Source: Halanaerobium kushneri (GTDB lineage: Bacteria > Bacillota > Halanaerobiia > Halanaerobiales > Halanaerobiaceae). Taken from it: DNA of 64,000 bases. Below are positions 38,257 through 50,190 of this stretch, piece after piece; the stretch's first letter is position 1; the number at the start of each line of letters is the position of its first letter. The DNA is taken from NCBI RefSeq assembly GCF_900156285.1, contig NZ_FTNC01000007.1, forward strand, positions 90,710-154,709. Direction: 5' to 3'. The position numbers and the translations under genes were made by a program. The notes beneath the pieces were generated by a model. That model was not told the origin of the DNA. It did no database searches and saw nothing but the letters and a program-made list of their open reading frames with translations.

Positions 38257-38754
38257 TTGCGAATTCTAGGTATTGATCCGGGGCTGGCAACTATTGGTTA
38301 TGCTCTGGTGGACAAAGAGACAAATCATTTTAATGTGTTAGAGTATGGTGTTATTAAAACTTCAGCAGATAAAAGCAATGTGGAAAGGCTTGAAATTATC
38401 CATAGGAATATTGAAGCTTTAATTAAAGAGTTTCAGCCAGAGCAAATGGCAGTCGAAGAATTATTTTTTAATAAAAATGTTAAAACGGCAATAGTAGTTG
38501 GACAGGCGAGAGGAGTAATTTTACTTGCAGGTGCTCAGGCTGGCTTAGAGGTTGCTGAATATACTCCTCTGCAGATTAAACAGGCGGTTGTCGGATATGG
38601 AAGAGCTGACAAAAAACAGGTTCAGATGATGGTTAAATCATTACTGAATTTATCTGAAATTCCCCGTCCTGATGATGCCGCAGACGCTCTGGCAATTTCT
38701 ATCTGTCATGGACATGTATACAGTGCTCATTCTGGATGGGAGGAAAGATTATGA
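38257..38754 (+). CDS. ruvC: Holliday junction resolvase RuvC
   Basis: Endonuclease that cuts Holliday junctions bound by RuvAB. Acidic catalytic residues are in GIDPGLATIGYAL (Asp7), VEELFFNKN and RPDDAADALAIS. It has 165 residues. It starts with TTG after GAGTGGGG. Its stop overlaps the ruvA start by 4 bases (ATGA). Bacillus uses RecU instead, so RuvC points to a clostridial or related lineage. Confidence 0.96.
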   Translation: MRILGIDPGLATIGYALVDKETNHFNVLEYGVIKTSADKSNVERLEIIHRNIEALIKEFQPEQMAVEELFFNKNVKTAIVVGQARGVILLAGAQAGLEVAEYTPLQIKQAVVGYGRADKKQVQMMVKSLLNLSEIPRPDDAADALAISICHGHVYSAHSGWEERL

Positions 38755-39353
38755 TTGGCTATTTAGAAGGAGAAGTAATTGATTCTGAAAATAATAAAAT
38801 AATACTGAATATTGGTGGGGTAGGTTATGAATTAGAACTGGCTGGTTTTAAAAAACAACCCCGGGTTGGAGAAGAGATAGAGGTTTATACATACACTTAT
38901 GTAAGAGAAGATGCTTTAAAACTATTTGCTTTTCCAGAAAAAAATGGTAAAGAGCTTTTTGAAATTTTAATAACTGTTAACGGTATAGGTCCCAGTGCGG
39001 GTTTGAATATTTTAAATACAATGCCTGCTCCCAGGTTTATTAATGCTATAATGCAGAAAAACGAAGTGGTTTTAAAAGAAATATCGGGTATTGGACCTAA
39101 AACTGCTCAACGACTTATACTTGAGCTTCAAAGCAAGTTAGAGGAATTTGCTTACTTGCAGAGCGAAAATAACACAGCAGCTAAAGATTTTACTACTGAT
39201 AAAGAACGTCAGGATATAATTGATGCCCTAACAGCACTTGGTTATAAAATATCAGAAATAAATCGTGCTTTAAGAGAAGTAGAATATAATGCTGAAGCTG
39301 ACCTATCAGAAAAAATTAGATTAACTTTAAGCCAGCTTGGTAAGGAGAGATAA
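38751..39353 (+). CDS. ruvA: Holliday junction branch migration protein RuvA
   Basis: Tetrameric junction-binding protein that targets RuvB. The OB-fold N-terminus starts [10 protein letters not shown] and contains [14 protein letters not shown]; the helix-hairpin-helix pair has [16 protein letters not shown] and [16 protein letters not shown]; the C-terminal helical domain contacts RuvB. ATG 38751 follows GGGAGGAAAG; an in-frame upstream ATG at 38736 lies before that ribosome site. The product has 200 residues. Confidence 0.97.
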   Translation: MIGYLEGEVIDSENNKIILNIGGVGYELELAGFKKQPRVGEEIEVYTYTYVREDALKLFAFPEKNGKELFEILITVNGIGPSAGLNILNTMPAPRFINAIMQKNEVVLKEISGIGPKTAQRLILELQSKLEEFAYLQSENNTAAKDFTTDKERQDIIDALTALGYKISEINRALREVEYNAEADLSEKIRLTLSQLGKER

Positions 39354-39355
39354 TA

Positions 39356-40363
39356 ATGGAAAATGAAAGAAGAGTTGTTTCTCCCAAAAAGAAAAAAGAT
39401 GATAATTCTATAGATAAAGGGTTAAGGCCGCTCAGTCTGGAAGAATATATTGGTCAGAATAAATCGAAAGAAAAACTAAAGATATTTATTCAGGCAGCCA
39501 GAGATAGAAAAGAAGCACTTGATCATGTTATGCTTTATGGACCACCTGGACTTGGTAAAACTACCCTGGCTAATATAATTGCAAATGAGTTAAATGTAAA
39601 TATTCATCAGACTTCCGGTCCGGCTATTGAAAGACCGGGAGATCTGGCATCGATTTTGACTAATCTGCAGCCGAGTGATGTGCTTTTTATAGATGAAATT
39701 CACCGCTTAAATAAAATGGTAGAGGAAGTTTTATATCCGGCAATGGAAGACTACTGTCTGGATATAATTATTGGAAAAGGACCCAGTGCTCGCTCGGTCA
39801 GACTGGATCTGGCTCCTTTTACTTTGGTAGGAGCTACAACTAAAGCTGGTAGATTGAGTTCTCCCCTGCGCGACAGATTTGGAGTTATTAACAGACTGGA
39901 ATTTTATGAACAGACTGAGCTTCAGGAAATCGTTAGCAGATCAGCAGCTATTCTTGATGTAGAAATTGTAGATCATGGAGCTCTTGAAATAGCAAGACGT
40001 TCAAGAGGAACTCCCAGAATAGCTAATCGGCTCTTAAAAAGAGTAAGAGATTTTGCAGAAGTTAAAGCAGATGGTATAATTAATAGAGATGTTGTGGATG
40101 CTGCTTTAAAGTTGCTGGAAATTGATGAACTGGGACTGGATCGAATTGATCATAAGTTATTGGAAACCATTATACTTAAGTTTAGAGGCGGTCCAGTTGG
40201 TTTAAATACACTTGCGGCTGCAATCAGTGAAGAAACAGAAACTATTGAAGATGTGTACGAGCCTTATCTGCTTCAGTTAGGGTTTTTAGAGCGTACTCCA
40301 AGAGGACGAATTGCCACTACTAAGGCCTATCAGCATCTTAATATTGAGCAGAATATTGATTGA
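39356..40363 (+). CDS. ruvB: Holliday junction branch migration helicase RuvB
   Basis: AAA+ motor of branch migration. [12 protein letters not shown] opens the domain, then Walker [12 protein letters not shown], Walker [16 protein letters not shown], sensor region [20 protein letters not shown] and arginine-finger region [11 protein letters not shown]; a winged-helix C-terminus ends with [12 protein letters not shown]. The 335-residue length is standard. It starts 2 bases after the ruvA stop. Confidence 0.98.
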   Translation: MENERRVVSPKKKKDDNSIDKGLRPLSLEEYIGQNKSKEKLKIFIQAARDRKEALDHVMLYGPPGLGKTTLANIIANELNVNIHQTSGPAIERPGDLASILTNLQPSDVLFIDEIHRLNKMVEEVLYPAMEDYCLDIIIGKGPSARSVRLDLAPFTLVGATTKAGRLSSPLRDRFGVINRLEFYEQTELQEIVSRSAAILDVEIVDHGALEIARRSRGTPRIANRLLKRVRDFAEVKADGIINRDVVDAALKLLEIDELGLDRIDHKLLETIILKFRGGPVGLNTLAAAISEETETIEDVYEPYLLQLGFLERTPRGRIATTKAYQHLNIEQNID

Positions 40364-40401
40364 TCTACATTAAAGTTAAATGATTTTGGAGGTAATTTTA
40401 G

Positions 40402-42559
<2,158 letters not shown>

Positions 42560-42664
42560 AATATTTTAATTCTTTTTAAAATAATATTTTGCTTTTAGCA
42601 GGAATATTATAATTATTGTTGAATTAGTTATGAGAGAAAAAAATTAATTAGGAGAGGATAGTTA

Positions 42665-42976
42665 ATGGAATATTTATATGCAATTTTACCATGGGTCTTA
42701 ATTTTTGGTATTTTTTGGTTCTTTTTAATCAGACCTCAACAAAAACAGAAAAAAGAACATCAGAACATGCTGGATAATCTTAGTATCGGTGATAAAATAG
42801 TTACTATTGGCGGTATTAAAGGTAAGATTATCAAACTCAAAGACAGTAATGTTCGAGTTAGAGTGTCTTCGAATGTTGATATTGACTTTGTCAAAAATGC
42901 AATTTCTCGTGTAGAAGAGAAAAGCAACAGCAAAAATGTTGATGATTCTGAAGACAGCAAAAAAGATAAAGAATAA
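42665..42976 (+). CDS. yajC: Sec translocon accessory protein YajC
   Basis: Small membrane protein associated with SecDF-YidC. One N-terminal helix (about 5-24, ending FLIRPQQKQKKEHQNML) and a small soluble domain with LSIGDKIVTIGGIKGKI. It has 103 residues. The ATG follows AGGAGAGG. It begins a Sec cluster with lepB, secD and secF. Confidence 0.95.
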   Translation: MEYLYAILPWVLIFGIFWFFLIRPQQKQKKEHQNMLDNLSIGDKIVTIGGIKGKIIKLKDSNVRVRVSSNVDIDFVKNAISRVEEKSNSKNVDDSEDSKKDKE

Positions 42977-43006
42977 TTTATTTAGTGAGGAACTGGGGGA
43001 AATGAT

Positions 43007-43552
43007 GTGAAAAATGCAGTAAAGGAGTTTTTGCAATCTTTAGTAATAGCAGGTATTCTGGCCTTTTTTATAATTACATTTGTAGCCCAGTCATTTGTAG
43101 TTGATGGAAGGTCAATGTCTAATACACTTCATGATGGGGAAAGACTTTTTGTAAATAAGTTTATTTACAGATTTCATCCACCTGAGAGAGGAGATATTAT
43201 AGTTTTTACTCCTCGGAGCGCACCAGATCAAAAGTATATAAAGAGAGTCATTGGCAAGCCTGGTGATACAGTATATATTAAAGACGGTGTGACTTATGTT
43301 AATGGAGAGGCACTAGAAGAAAATTATCTTCCAGAAAAAATGATCGGTGATTTTGGGCCATATGAAGTCCCTGAAGAAAGTGTTTTTGTTATGGGAGACA
43401 ACAGGAATCACAGTGCTGACAGCAGATTCAAAAGTATTGTAGGATTTGTTGATTATGATGCTATATCAGGAAGGGCCTTCTGGGTTTACTGGCCGCTGAC
43501 TGAAATGAGAATTATTAATCATCAGAATTATAATTTATCATTTGAAAATTAA
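43007..43552 (+). CDS. lepB: Signal peptidase I
   Basis: Membrane-anchored serine protease that removes signal peptides after Sec export. One N-terminal helix (about 9-29), nucleophile Ser36 in VDGRSMSNTLHDGE, general base Lys79 in YIKRVIGKPGD, and the box GDNRNHSADSRFKSIVGFV. The 181-residue length fits the short Gram-positive (Sip) form. It starts with GTG. Its position between yajC and secD places it inside the export operon. Confidence 0.96.
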   Translation: MKNAVKEFLQSLVIAGILAFFIITFVAQSFVVDGRSMSNTLHDGERLFVNKFIYRFHPPERGDIIVFTPRSAPDQKYIKRVIGKPGDTVYIKDGVTYVNGEALEENYLPEKMIGDFGPYEVPEESVFVMGDNRNHSADSRFKSIVGFVDYDAISGRAFWVYWPLTEMRIINHQNYNLSFEN

Positions 43553-43581
43553 TTGCTTATTGTTAGGAGGACATTTATTTA

Positions 43582-44790
43582 ATGAGGTATAAACAAAAAA
43601 GACGAATTAAATTAATTATTATTTTAGCTATAATAGCCTTTGCTGCATTTTTATATTTTCAGCATGGCATTAATTTAGGACTTGACTTACAGGGGGGAGC
43701 CCATATTGTATTGCAGGCTCAGCCCACAGAAGAAAGAGAAATAAATGATTCAGTAATGACAGGGATTTTAAGTGTTATTGAACGACGAGTAAATCAATTA
43801 GGGTTAAGCGAACCTCTTATTCAAAGAGAGGGTAGTGATAGAATTATTGTTGAGTTACCAGCGGTAGATAGTCCGAATGAGGCTATTAATACAATTGGTA
43901 GAACAGCAATGCTAACTTTTAGGAATTCCAGTGGTGAAGTTTTAATGACTGGAGAAGCTGTAAAAGATGCCAGGGCTGATTATGATCAGTATGGTAGAGC
44001 TGTAATTGCTTTTACATTAACAGATAGTGGATCTGAGCAATTTGCAGACATAACTAGAAAATATATGGGTAAAAAGATTGGAATATATCTTGATAATGAA
44101 CAGCTAACTAACCCTACTGTTCAGGCTGTAATAGAAGGAAAAGGACAAATTACAGGTTATGAATCAGCTCAGGCTGCAGAAAAAGATGCGATACTTATTA
44201 GAGAGGGTGCTCTTCCTGTTCCGGTTGAAGTAATTGAAACAAGAACAGTAGGACCTACTCTTGGCCAGATATCTATTCAGAAAAGTATAAGAGCTGGTTT
44301 GTTAGGATTATTATTAGTTGCTATTTATATGGTATTTTATTATCGATTCCCTGGGATTCTGGCCGCAGTAATTCTGGCAATTTATGGTTTAATATTAATG
44401 GGAACAATGGCTGGATTACAGGCAACACTGACTTTGCCTGGTATAGCTGGTTTAATTCTTTCTATTGGTATGGCGGTTGATGCGAATATTATTATCTTTG
44501 AACGAATAAAAGATGAGCTTAAGTCAGGTAAAACACTTAGAGCAGCTATCGATGCTGGTTTCAAAAGAGCCTATACAACCATTATTGATGCAAATGTTAC
44601 TACAATTATGACTGCTCTTATTCTGGCCTATTTTACTAGTGGTACAGTTAGAGGTTTCGCTGTAACACTTGGTATAGGTATTATTGTCAGTATGTTTACT
44701 GCCTTCTTTGTTACCAGAAATGTAATTGACATTTTTGCAGGCAGTAAATTATTACGTGAAAATAAATCTTTCGGGGTCAGAAAGGGGTAA
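43582..44790 (+). CDS. secD: Protein translocase subunit SecD
   Basis: Ion-driven secretion motor subunit. Six membrane helices: one N-terminal (about 9-28), then, after a periplasmic domain (LGLDLQGGAHIVLQ; LPAVDSPNEAINTIG), five helices from about residue 232. The conserved GMAVDANIIIFERIKDEL lies in helix 4 (RND motif). The 402-residue length is typical of a single SecD rather than the fused SecDF of Bacillus. The final bases precede secF by 4 bases. Confidence 0.97.
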   Translation: MRYKQKRRIKLIIILAIIAFAAFLYFQHGINLGLDLQGGAHIVLQAQPTEEREINDSVMTGILSVIERRVNQLGLSEPLIQREGSDRIIVELPAVDSPNEAINTIGRTAMLTFRNSSGEVLMTGEAVKDARADYDQYGRAVIAFTLTDSGSEQFADITRKYMGKKIGIYLDNEQLTNPTVQAVIEGKGQITGYESAQAAEKDAILIREGALPVPVEVIETRTVGPTLGQISIQKSIRAGLLGLLLVAIYMVFYYRFPGILAAVILAIYGLILMGTMAGLQATLTLPGIAGLILSIGMAVDANIIIFERIKDELKSGKTLRAAIDAGFKRAYTTIIDANVTTIMTALILAYFTSGTVRGFAVTLGIGIIVSMFTAFFVTRNVIDIFAGSKLLRENKSFGVRKG

Positions 44791-44794
44791 TAAA

Positions 44795-45655
44795 GTGGAT
44801 ATTTTAGGTAAAAGAAAAATATGGTATACTATCTCGCTGGTTATAATTGGAATCGGATTATTGTTTTTATTAATCAATGGACTCAATTTAGGTATAGATT
44901 TTAATGGTGGTACATTAATGGAGTTTAGTTTTGATCATGATGTTACAACGGAACAAGTAAGGGCTGTTCTGCAGGATATTGGAATTGCAGAAGATAGTAA
45001 AATTCAACATTCTGAAGAATCAGGTACTAATGGTATAATTATTAGAGCTAAAACTTTAGATTCTGAAGAGATTGTTACAGTGGATAATGCTATAAAATCT
45101 GAGTTTGATTCTGCTGAAATGCTGAGAACTGAGATGGTTGGACCTACAATAGGTAGAGAATTAAGAATAAATGCTTTACTCGCTATGCTGGTAGCTTCAA
45201 TCGCTATTGTTATTTATATCAGTTTCAGATTTGAATTTAGATTTGCTGCTATTTCAATTATTACTCTAATGCATGATGTTTTAATTACAATTGGAGTTTT
45301 TGCAATTCTTGGCAGAGAGGTTAATACACCTTTTGTAGCAGCACTGCTCACTATTGTTGGTTATTCGATTAATGACACCATAGTAATCTTTGATCGAATT
45401 AGAGAAAACATGAAGCTGATGCACAAAGTTCCGTTTATAAAACAGGCTAATACAGCTGTAGTTGACACTTTACCGAGATCAATTAACACATCTATAACTA
45501 CTCTGATTACAATCCTTGCAATTTATTTCTTTGGAGGAGCTTCAATTCAGACATTTATGTTAGCTCTCTTTATTGGAATGTTTGCTGGTACGTATTCTTC
45601 TATCTTTATAGCCAGTCCTCTTTTAGTGACCTGGCAGGAAAGAATCAGCAAATAA
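44795..45655 (+). CDS. secF: Protein translocase subunit SecF
   Basis: Partner of SecD. The first helix (about 8-28) is followed by LGIDFNGGTLMEFSF, then five helices with VGYSINDTIVIFDRIRENM. The GTG at 44795 gives the family N-terminus (MDILGKRKIWY) after AAAGGGG; the frame continues upstream into secD but that extension is not SecF-like. The product has 286 residues. A terminator follows. Confidence 0.96.
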   Translation: MDILGKRKIWYTISLVIIGIGLLFLLINGLNLGIDFNGGTLMEFSFDHDVTTEQVRAVLQDIGIAEDSKIQHSEESGTNGIIIRAKTLDSEEIVTVDNAIKSEFDSAEMLRTEMVGPTIGRELRINALLAMLVASIAIVIYISFRFEFRFAAISIITLMHDVLITIGVFAILGREVNTPFVAALLTIVGYSINDTIVIFDRIRENMKLMHKVPFIKQANTAVVDTLPRSINTSITTLITILAIYFFGGASIQTFMLALFIGMFAGTYSSIFIASPLLVTWQERISK

Positions 45656-45679
45656 TAATTAGAAAATCCTTTAGAGCAT

Positions 45680-45707
45680 AACCCCTCCTTTAGTTTTGGA
45701 GGGGTTT
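45680..45707 (+). terminator. Intrinsic terminator after secF
   Basis: AACCCCTCC (45680-45688) pairs perfectly with GGAGGGGTT (45698-45706), followed by TTCTATCTTT. The T-run is imperfect, so some read-through is possible. Confidence 0.75.
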
Positions 45708-45733
45708 CTATCTTTAAAAAAGGCTGTGATAAA

Positions 45734-47398
45734 ATGGATATGAACTTACCCAAACATTACCGTCATTTTCAGCGTTATAGTGAAATTGCACAGATTCTTG
45801 TTAAAAATGGGCTTGGTTTTATTATTTCTCAGCTTGACTTAAACAAATATTTACCTTTCAGAAAAAGAATTAGCACTGCAGAAAGGCCAACAGGTAAAAT
45901 GCTGGCTGTTAAAATTAGAGAGGTTCTGCAGGAGTTGGGTCCTGCTTATATAAAATTAGGACAGCTTTTGAGCACCAGAGCTGATGTTTTCCCTCCTGTT
46001 TTTATAACTGAAATGAGGAAACTGCAGGATAAAGTCCCACCTGAGAATTTTGAACTAATAGAAGAATTTTTAAAAAATGAACTGGGTGATAAATTTGAAC
46101 AGGAAATAATAAAAATAGAAAAAGAGGCTGTTGGGGCTGCTTCGATTGCGCAAACTCACAAAATTGTTTTAAAAAATAATGAAGAAGCAATCATGAAAGT
46201 TAAAAGACCTGGAATTGATAGGAAAATTAGTGTAGACATAGAAATTATGGAGAATCTTGCTCGACAGGCTGAAGAAAGAAACTTATTTAATTCTGTTATT
46301 AGACCTGTGGAAATCATTCAGGAATTTAAACGAACTATAAAAGACGAATTGAATTTCAAAGGAGAAATGGCTAATATAATCCGTTTTCGCAGTGATTTTG
46401 CTGATAATCCATATATTACTGCTCCTGAAGTATATTCTGAGCTTTCGACAGTTAACCTTCTAATCATGGAAGAAATTAAGGGTATTAAACTGAGAGAGGT
46501 GGATCAAAGTCATCCCCATAACAAATTTATTGCAGAGCTGGGAGCTAAAGCTTTGATGAGGCAGGTATTAATAAATGGTTTTTTTCATGCTGATCCTCAT
46601 CCCGGAAATATTTTTATTACTGACGAAAAAACTATTGCCTATGTTGATTTTGGTATGGTTGGTAGGATTACAGAAGAAGATAGAGATTTGATGGCACTGC
46701 TATTTTATGCGCTGATAAATAAAAAGATTAATGTTTTAATGGATGTAATTTTAATTCTGGGTAGTAAACCTGATAATTTTAATCGCAGAAGGTTTCAACT
46801 TGATATGGAAAAAATTCTGGATAGATATTATGGTAGTGATTTAGCCAATATTGAGATTAAGGCAGTTTTTGAAGATTTGCAATATTTTATTTATGAACAT
46901 CAAATAAGAATGCCTCAGGATTTCTTTCTTTTATTTAGAGCAATTGCGGTAAGTGAAGGAGTTGGTCAGGACCTGGATCCTGATTTTAATGTGGTTGAAG
47001 TAGGGCGCAGTTTTATTTCAGATATACTTGATGATAGAATGCAGCTAAATAGAATTGCAGCAAGAGTTGGTTCAGAAATTTGGAAATTTGGCCGAAAAAA
47101 ATATGAATTAAATAATCAATTAAAATCTGTTTTAGAAAAACTGGTAAAAGATGATTTTACCATAAATTTCAGACATACCAACCTTGAAAATCTTATTTCC
47201 AGACTTGATATTATTTCAAATAGAATATCGATGAGTATGATTATTGCATCTCTGATTATTGGTTCAACTTTACTGATCCAGACAGATATGGAACCTCGAA
47301 TTTTTAATATACCTCTGCTTGGGTTTATTGGATATTCATTTGCAGGAATACTGGGTTTGCTTCTTGTTATTTCAATTTTTCGTTCAGGTAAATATTAA
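45734..47398 (+). CDS. ABC1/AarF/UbiB-family atypical kinase
   Basis: Membrane-anchored protein-kinase-like ATPase. The invariant KxGQ motif appears in AYIKLGQLLSTRADVFP (about 74-90), an Ala-rich nucleotide loop in VGAASIAQTHK, the lysine in EAIMKVKRPG, the catalytic loop in HADPHPGNIF and the metal Asp in YVDFGMVGRI. Two C-terminal helices anchor it (about 495-550). In aerobes the family supports ubiquinone synthesis; here, in a probable fermenter, the role is unknown and could be lipid- or quinone-like. The ribosome site is weak. Confidence 0.9.
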   Translation: MDMNLPKHYRHFQRYSEIAQILVKNGLGFIISQLDLNKYLPFRKRISTAERPTGKMLAVKIREVLQELGPAYIKLGQLLSTRADVFPPVFITEMRKLQDKVPPENFELIEEFLKNELGDKFEQEIIKIEKEAVGAASIAQTHKIVLKNNEEAIMKVKRPGIDRKISVDIEIMENLARQAEERNLFNSVIRPVEIIQEFKRTIKDELNFKGEMANIIRFRSDFADNPYITAPEVYSELSTVNLLIMEEIKGIKLREVDQSHPHNKFIAELGAKALMRQVLINGFFHADPHPGNIFITDEKTIAYVDFGMVGRITEEDRDLMALLFYALINKKINVLMDVILILGSKPDNFNRRRFQLDMEKILDRYYGSDLANIEIKAVFEDLQYFIYEHQIRMPQDFFLLFRAIAVSEGVGQDLDPDFNVVEVGRSFISDILDDRMQLNRIAARVGSEIWKFGRKKYELNNQLKSVLEKLVKDDFTINFRHTNLENLISRLDIISNRISMSMIIASLIIGSTLLIQTDMEPRIFNIPLLGFIGYSFAGILGLLLVISIFRSGKY

Positions 47399-47423
47399 AT
47401 AATAGATTTTATGGTGATAATTG

Positions 47424-49646
47424 ATGAATAAATTATGGAAAATACTTTCTTACAGACAGGATAATCGATCAAATTTTATGGAAAGCTTACTTGCTGATCG
47501 GGGAATAAAGACAAAAAAGGAAAAAGAAATATATTTAAATGCTGATCTAAAATATTTAAGTGACCCGTTTCAACTGCCGGGGATGGACAAGGCAGTTAAA
47601 AGAATTGAGCAAGCTGTAAAAGAAAAACAAAAAATTTTAGTTTTTGGAGATTATGATGTTGATGGAATTACTTCTACAGCAGTTTTATACAGATTTTTCA
47701 AAAAAGCTTATAATCTGGAGGTTAATTATTTTTTACCTGACAGAATTGAAGATGGTTATGGGTTAAATCTTTCTGCCTTAAAAAAGATTATTGCAGAAAA
47801 TATTGATTTGATTATAACTGTTGACTGTGGCATAACAGCTTTTAAAGAAGCTGAGTATTTAAAAGAAAAAGGAATTGACTTGATTATTACTGATCACCAT
47901 ACTCCATCAGATCAACTTCCGCTGGCAGAGGCGGTAATTAATCATCATCTTGTTCAGCAGAACAATTATTTTGCTAATGAAATAGCAGGAGTTGGTACAG
48001 CTTTTAAATTAATACAGGCATTAAGGCCTAATGTGGTAAAAAAAATGTATCAGGAACTGCTGCCAATAGTTGCTCTGGGAACAGTTGCAGACATAGCTCC
48101 CCTCAAGGATGAAAATAGAATTTTAGTCAAAAATGGGCTGGAATTGATCAGCAAAGACAGAGTCTTGGGTTTAAAAGTTTTAATTGAAGAACTAAAACTT
48201 GACAAAAATAGGATTACTGCCGGACAAATTGGTTATATAATTGCTCCACCTTTAAATGCTGCCGGCAGAATTCATGATGCTGAAGAAGCTTTAAAATTAT
48301 TGATAGTTGAGGACGAAAATGTGTTAAAGGATATTGCTAAAAAATTAATCAAAATAAATAAGAAGAGGCAGCAGGAAGAAGAAATAATTTATCAATCAGC
48401 TGAAAAAAAAATAAAAGATCTTGAATTGGAAAAAGAAAAGGCAATAATTCTTGCTGACTCAGACTGGCACTCTGGAATTATTGGTATTGTTGCTTCCAGA
48501 TTGCTGGAAAAGTATAATTTGCCTGTAATTTTATTTGCTATTGATCAAAATTCTAATGTTGCTAAGGGTTCGGCCCGAAGTATTTCCGCTCTTAATATTT
48601 ATCAGGCTCTTAAATTTTGTAGTTCTGAGCTGTTAACTTTTGGTGGACATAAAGCAGCTGCTGGTCTTAGTATTAAGCCAGCTATGTTTTCTAAATTCAA
48701 AGAACTTTTTAGACGGTATTTAAAGCAGAATCTCACTGAAGAAGATTTTTTGAGGCGAGAAAAAATAGATCTTAATTTAAAAATTTCAGAACTCAACAGA
48801 GATTTTGTTAAGAATTTAGAAAAATTTCGTCCTTATGGGATTGCTAATCCAGCTCCTAAATTTTTATTTCAAAATTTAGAAAGCAGGGGTTGTTACCAGA
48901 TGGGCAAAGAAAATAAGCATTTAAAAATTTATTTAAATGGCGGTATTCAGGCTGTAGCCTTTAATCTTGGTGATCAGGCTGATAAAATTGCTGCTTCTAA
49001 TTTCGATCTAATTGGTCAGGCTGAAATTAATTACTGGCGGGGTCAGGAAAACCTGCAGCTTAAGGTTAATGATTATCGGTCTGTAAATGATATTTCAACT
49101 GCTCTTATTTTTGAAAAAAATGATTATCAATTTTATGATTTTAGAAATATGAAAAATAAAAATGAGAAATTAGAGAATTTACTGGCTAAAAAAGTGATTA
49201 AAAAAGCGGCGGTTTATGTCAGCCATAAAAAGGAAAAAAATTATTTTAAAAATATTCATCCAGCTCATTGTTTTTTTAGTAAGGAGAGAGACCTGGAATC
49301 AGATTATTCTCATTTGATATTTTATTCACTGCCATTTTCTCTGAGTCACTTTAATAATATTCTGGATATATATCAGAAAAGATCTTTAACTCCAAAGGAG
49401 AAAATAATTTTTCTGTTTTCAGAAAGAGATATTAAATTTAATCAGCAAATAATTAAAGATCTAAACAGGAAAGAATTAGCTCTTAATAATCAAAATCAAT
49501 TGGACTTTAAAGGCTCAGTACGATATAATAAATTATCCAGGCGAATGGAAAATTTTATGACATTTAAAAATTTAATTTTTAAAGAAAATCTGTTTGACCT
49601 GATTGCAAATGTATCTAATTTTAAGGAGGATAAAAATGAATCTTAG
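47424..49646 (+). CDS. recJ: Single-stranded-DNA-specific exonuclease RecJ
   Basis: 5'-3' exonuclease of the DHH superfamily used in RecFOR repair and mismatch repair. Motifs are FGDYDVDGITSTAVL, VDCGI, ITDHHTPSD, ALGTVADIAPL and PLNAAGRIHDAEEAL; the DHHA1 region has SDWHSGIIGIVASRL and FGGHKAAAGLSI, then an OB-fold domain. The C-terminal 170 residues form the extra domain seen in Firmicutes RecJ. The 740-residue length is usual. TTG 47421 is also possible. The end overlaps apt. Confidence 0.96.
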   Translation: MNKLWKILSYRQDNRSNFMESLLADRGIKTKKEKEIYLNADLKYLSDPFQLPGMDKAVKRIEQAVKEKQKILVFGDYDVDGITSTAVLYRFFKKAYNLEVNYFLPDRIEDGYGLNLSALKKIIAENIDLIITVDCGITAFKEAEYLKEKGIDLIITDHHTPSDQLPLAEAVINHHLVQQNNYFANEIAGVGTAFKLIQALRPNVVKKMYQELLPIVALGTVADIAPLKDENRILVKNGLELISKDRVLGLKVLIEELKLDKNRITAGQIGYIIAPPLNAAGRIHDAEEALKLLIVEDENVLKDIAKKLIKINKKRQQEEEIIYQSAEKKIKDLELEKEKAIILADSDWHSGIIGIVASRLLEKYNLPVILFAIDQNSNVAKGSARSISALNIYQALKFCSSELLTFGGHKAAAGLSIKPAMFSKFKELFRRYLKQNLTEEDFLRREKIDLNLKISELNRDFVKNLEKFRPYGIANPAPKFLFQNLESRGCYQMGKENKHLKIYLNGGIQAVAFNLGDQADKIAASNFDLIGQAEINYWRGQENLQLKVNDYRSVNDISTALIFEKNDYQFYDFRNMKNKNEKLENLLAKKVIKKAAVYVSHKKEKNYFKNIHPAHCFFSKERDLESDYSHLIFYSLPFSLSHFNNILDIYQKRSLTPKEKIIFLFSERDIKFNQQIIKDLNRKELALNNQNQLDFKGSVRYNKLSRRMENFMTFKNLIFKENLFDLIANVSNFKEDKNES

Positions 49647-50148
49647 TGACAAAATAAGAAACATTCCTGATTTTCCCAAAGAGGGGATTTTATTTAAAGA
49701 TATTACTCCACTTTTGAGAGATAGGGAAGCACTTAAAGAAGCCATAGTTAAAATGGCAGATATGTTTAGAGATTATGATATTGATTATGTGGTAGGGATT
49801 GAAGCACGAGGGTTTCTGGTAGGAACACCACTTGCTATAGAACTTGATCGAGGTTTTATTCCTATTAGAAAACCAGGTAAACTTCCTTATGATGTTCTAA
49901 AAAAATCTTATGAATTAGAGTATGGTAAAAATGAAATTGAAATACATAGAGATGCAGTATCTGAAGGAGATAAAATTTTAATTGTGGATGACTTACTTGC
50001 TACCGGGGGTACTACACTTGCTGCTACAGAAATGATTGAAGAACTTGGTGGAGAAGTAGTTGGCTGCGCATTTTTACTAGAACTTGAGGCTCTGACTGGA
50101 AGAGAAGTCTTAAAAGATTATGAAGTTAAATCATTATTAATTGAATAA
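49636..50148 (+). CDS. apt: Adenine phosphoribosyltransferase
   Basis: Salvages adenine to AMP using PRPP. DFPKEGILFKDITPLL at the N-terminus, GIEARGFLVGTPLA and the PRPP loop ILIVDDLLATGGTTLAA are diagnostic. It has 170 residues. The ATG at 49636 follows AAGGAGG, which lies inside the last codons of recJ, so translation is coupled by an 11-base overlap. recJ-apt-relA is a conserved Firmicutes cluster. Confidence 0.97.
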   Translation: MNLSDKIRNIPDFPKEGILFKDITPLLRDREALKEAIVKMADMFRDYDIDYVVGIEARGFLVGTPLAIELDRGFIPIRKPGKLPYDVLKKSYELEYGKNEIEIHRDAVSEGDKILIVDDLLATGGTTLAATEMIEELGGEVVGCAFLLELEALTGREVLKDYEVKSLLIE

Positions 50149-50190
50149 TTTGTTATAAATTCCCGGGTAATTAAAGGAGTATAAATATAG

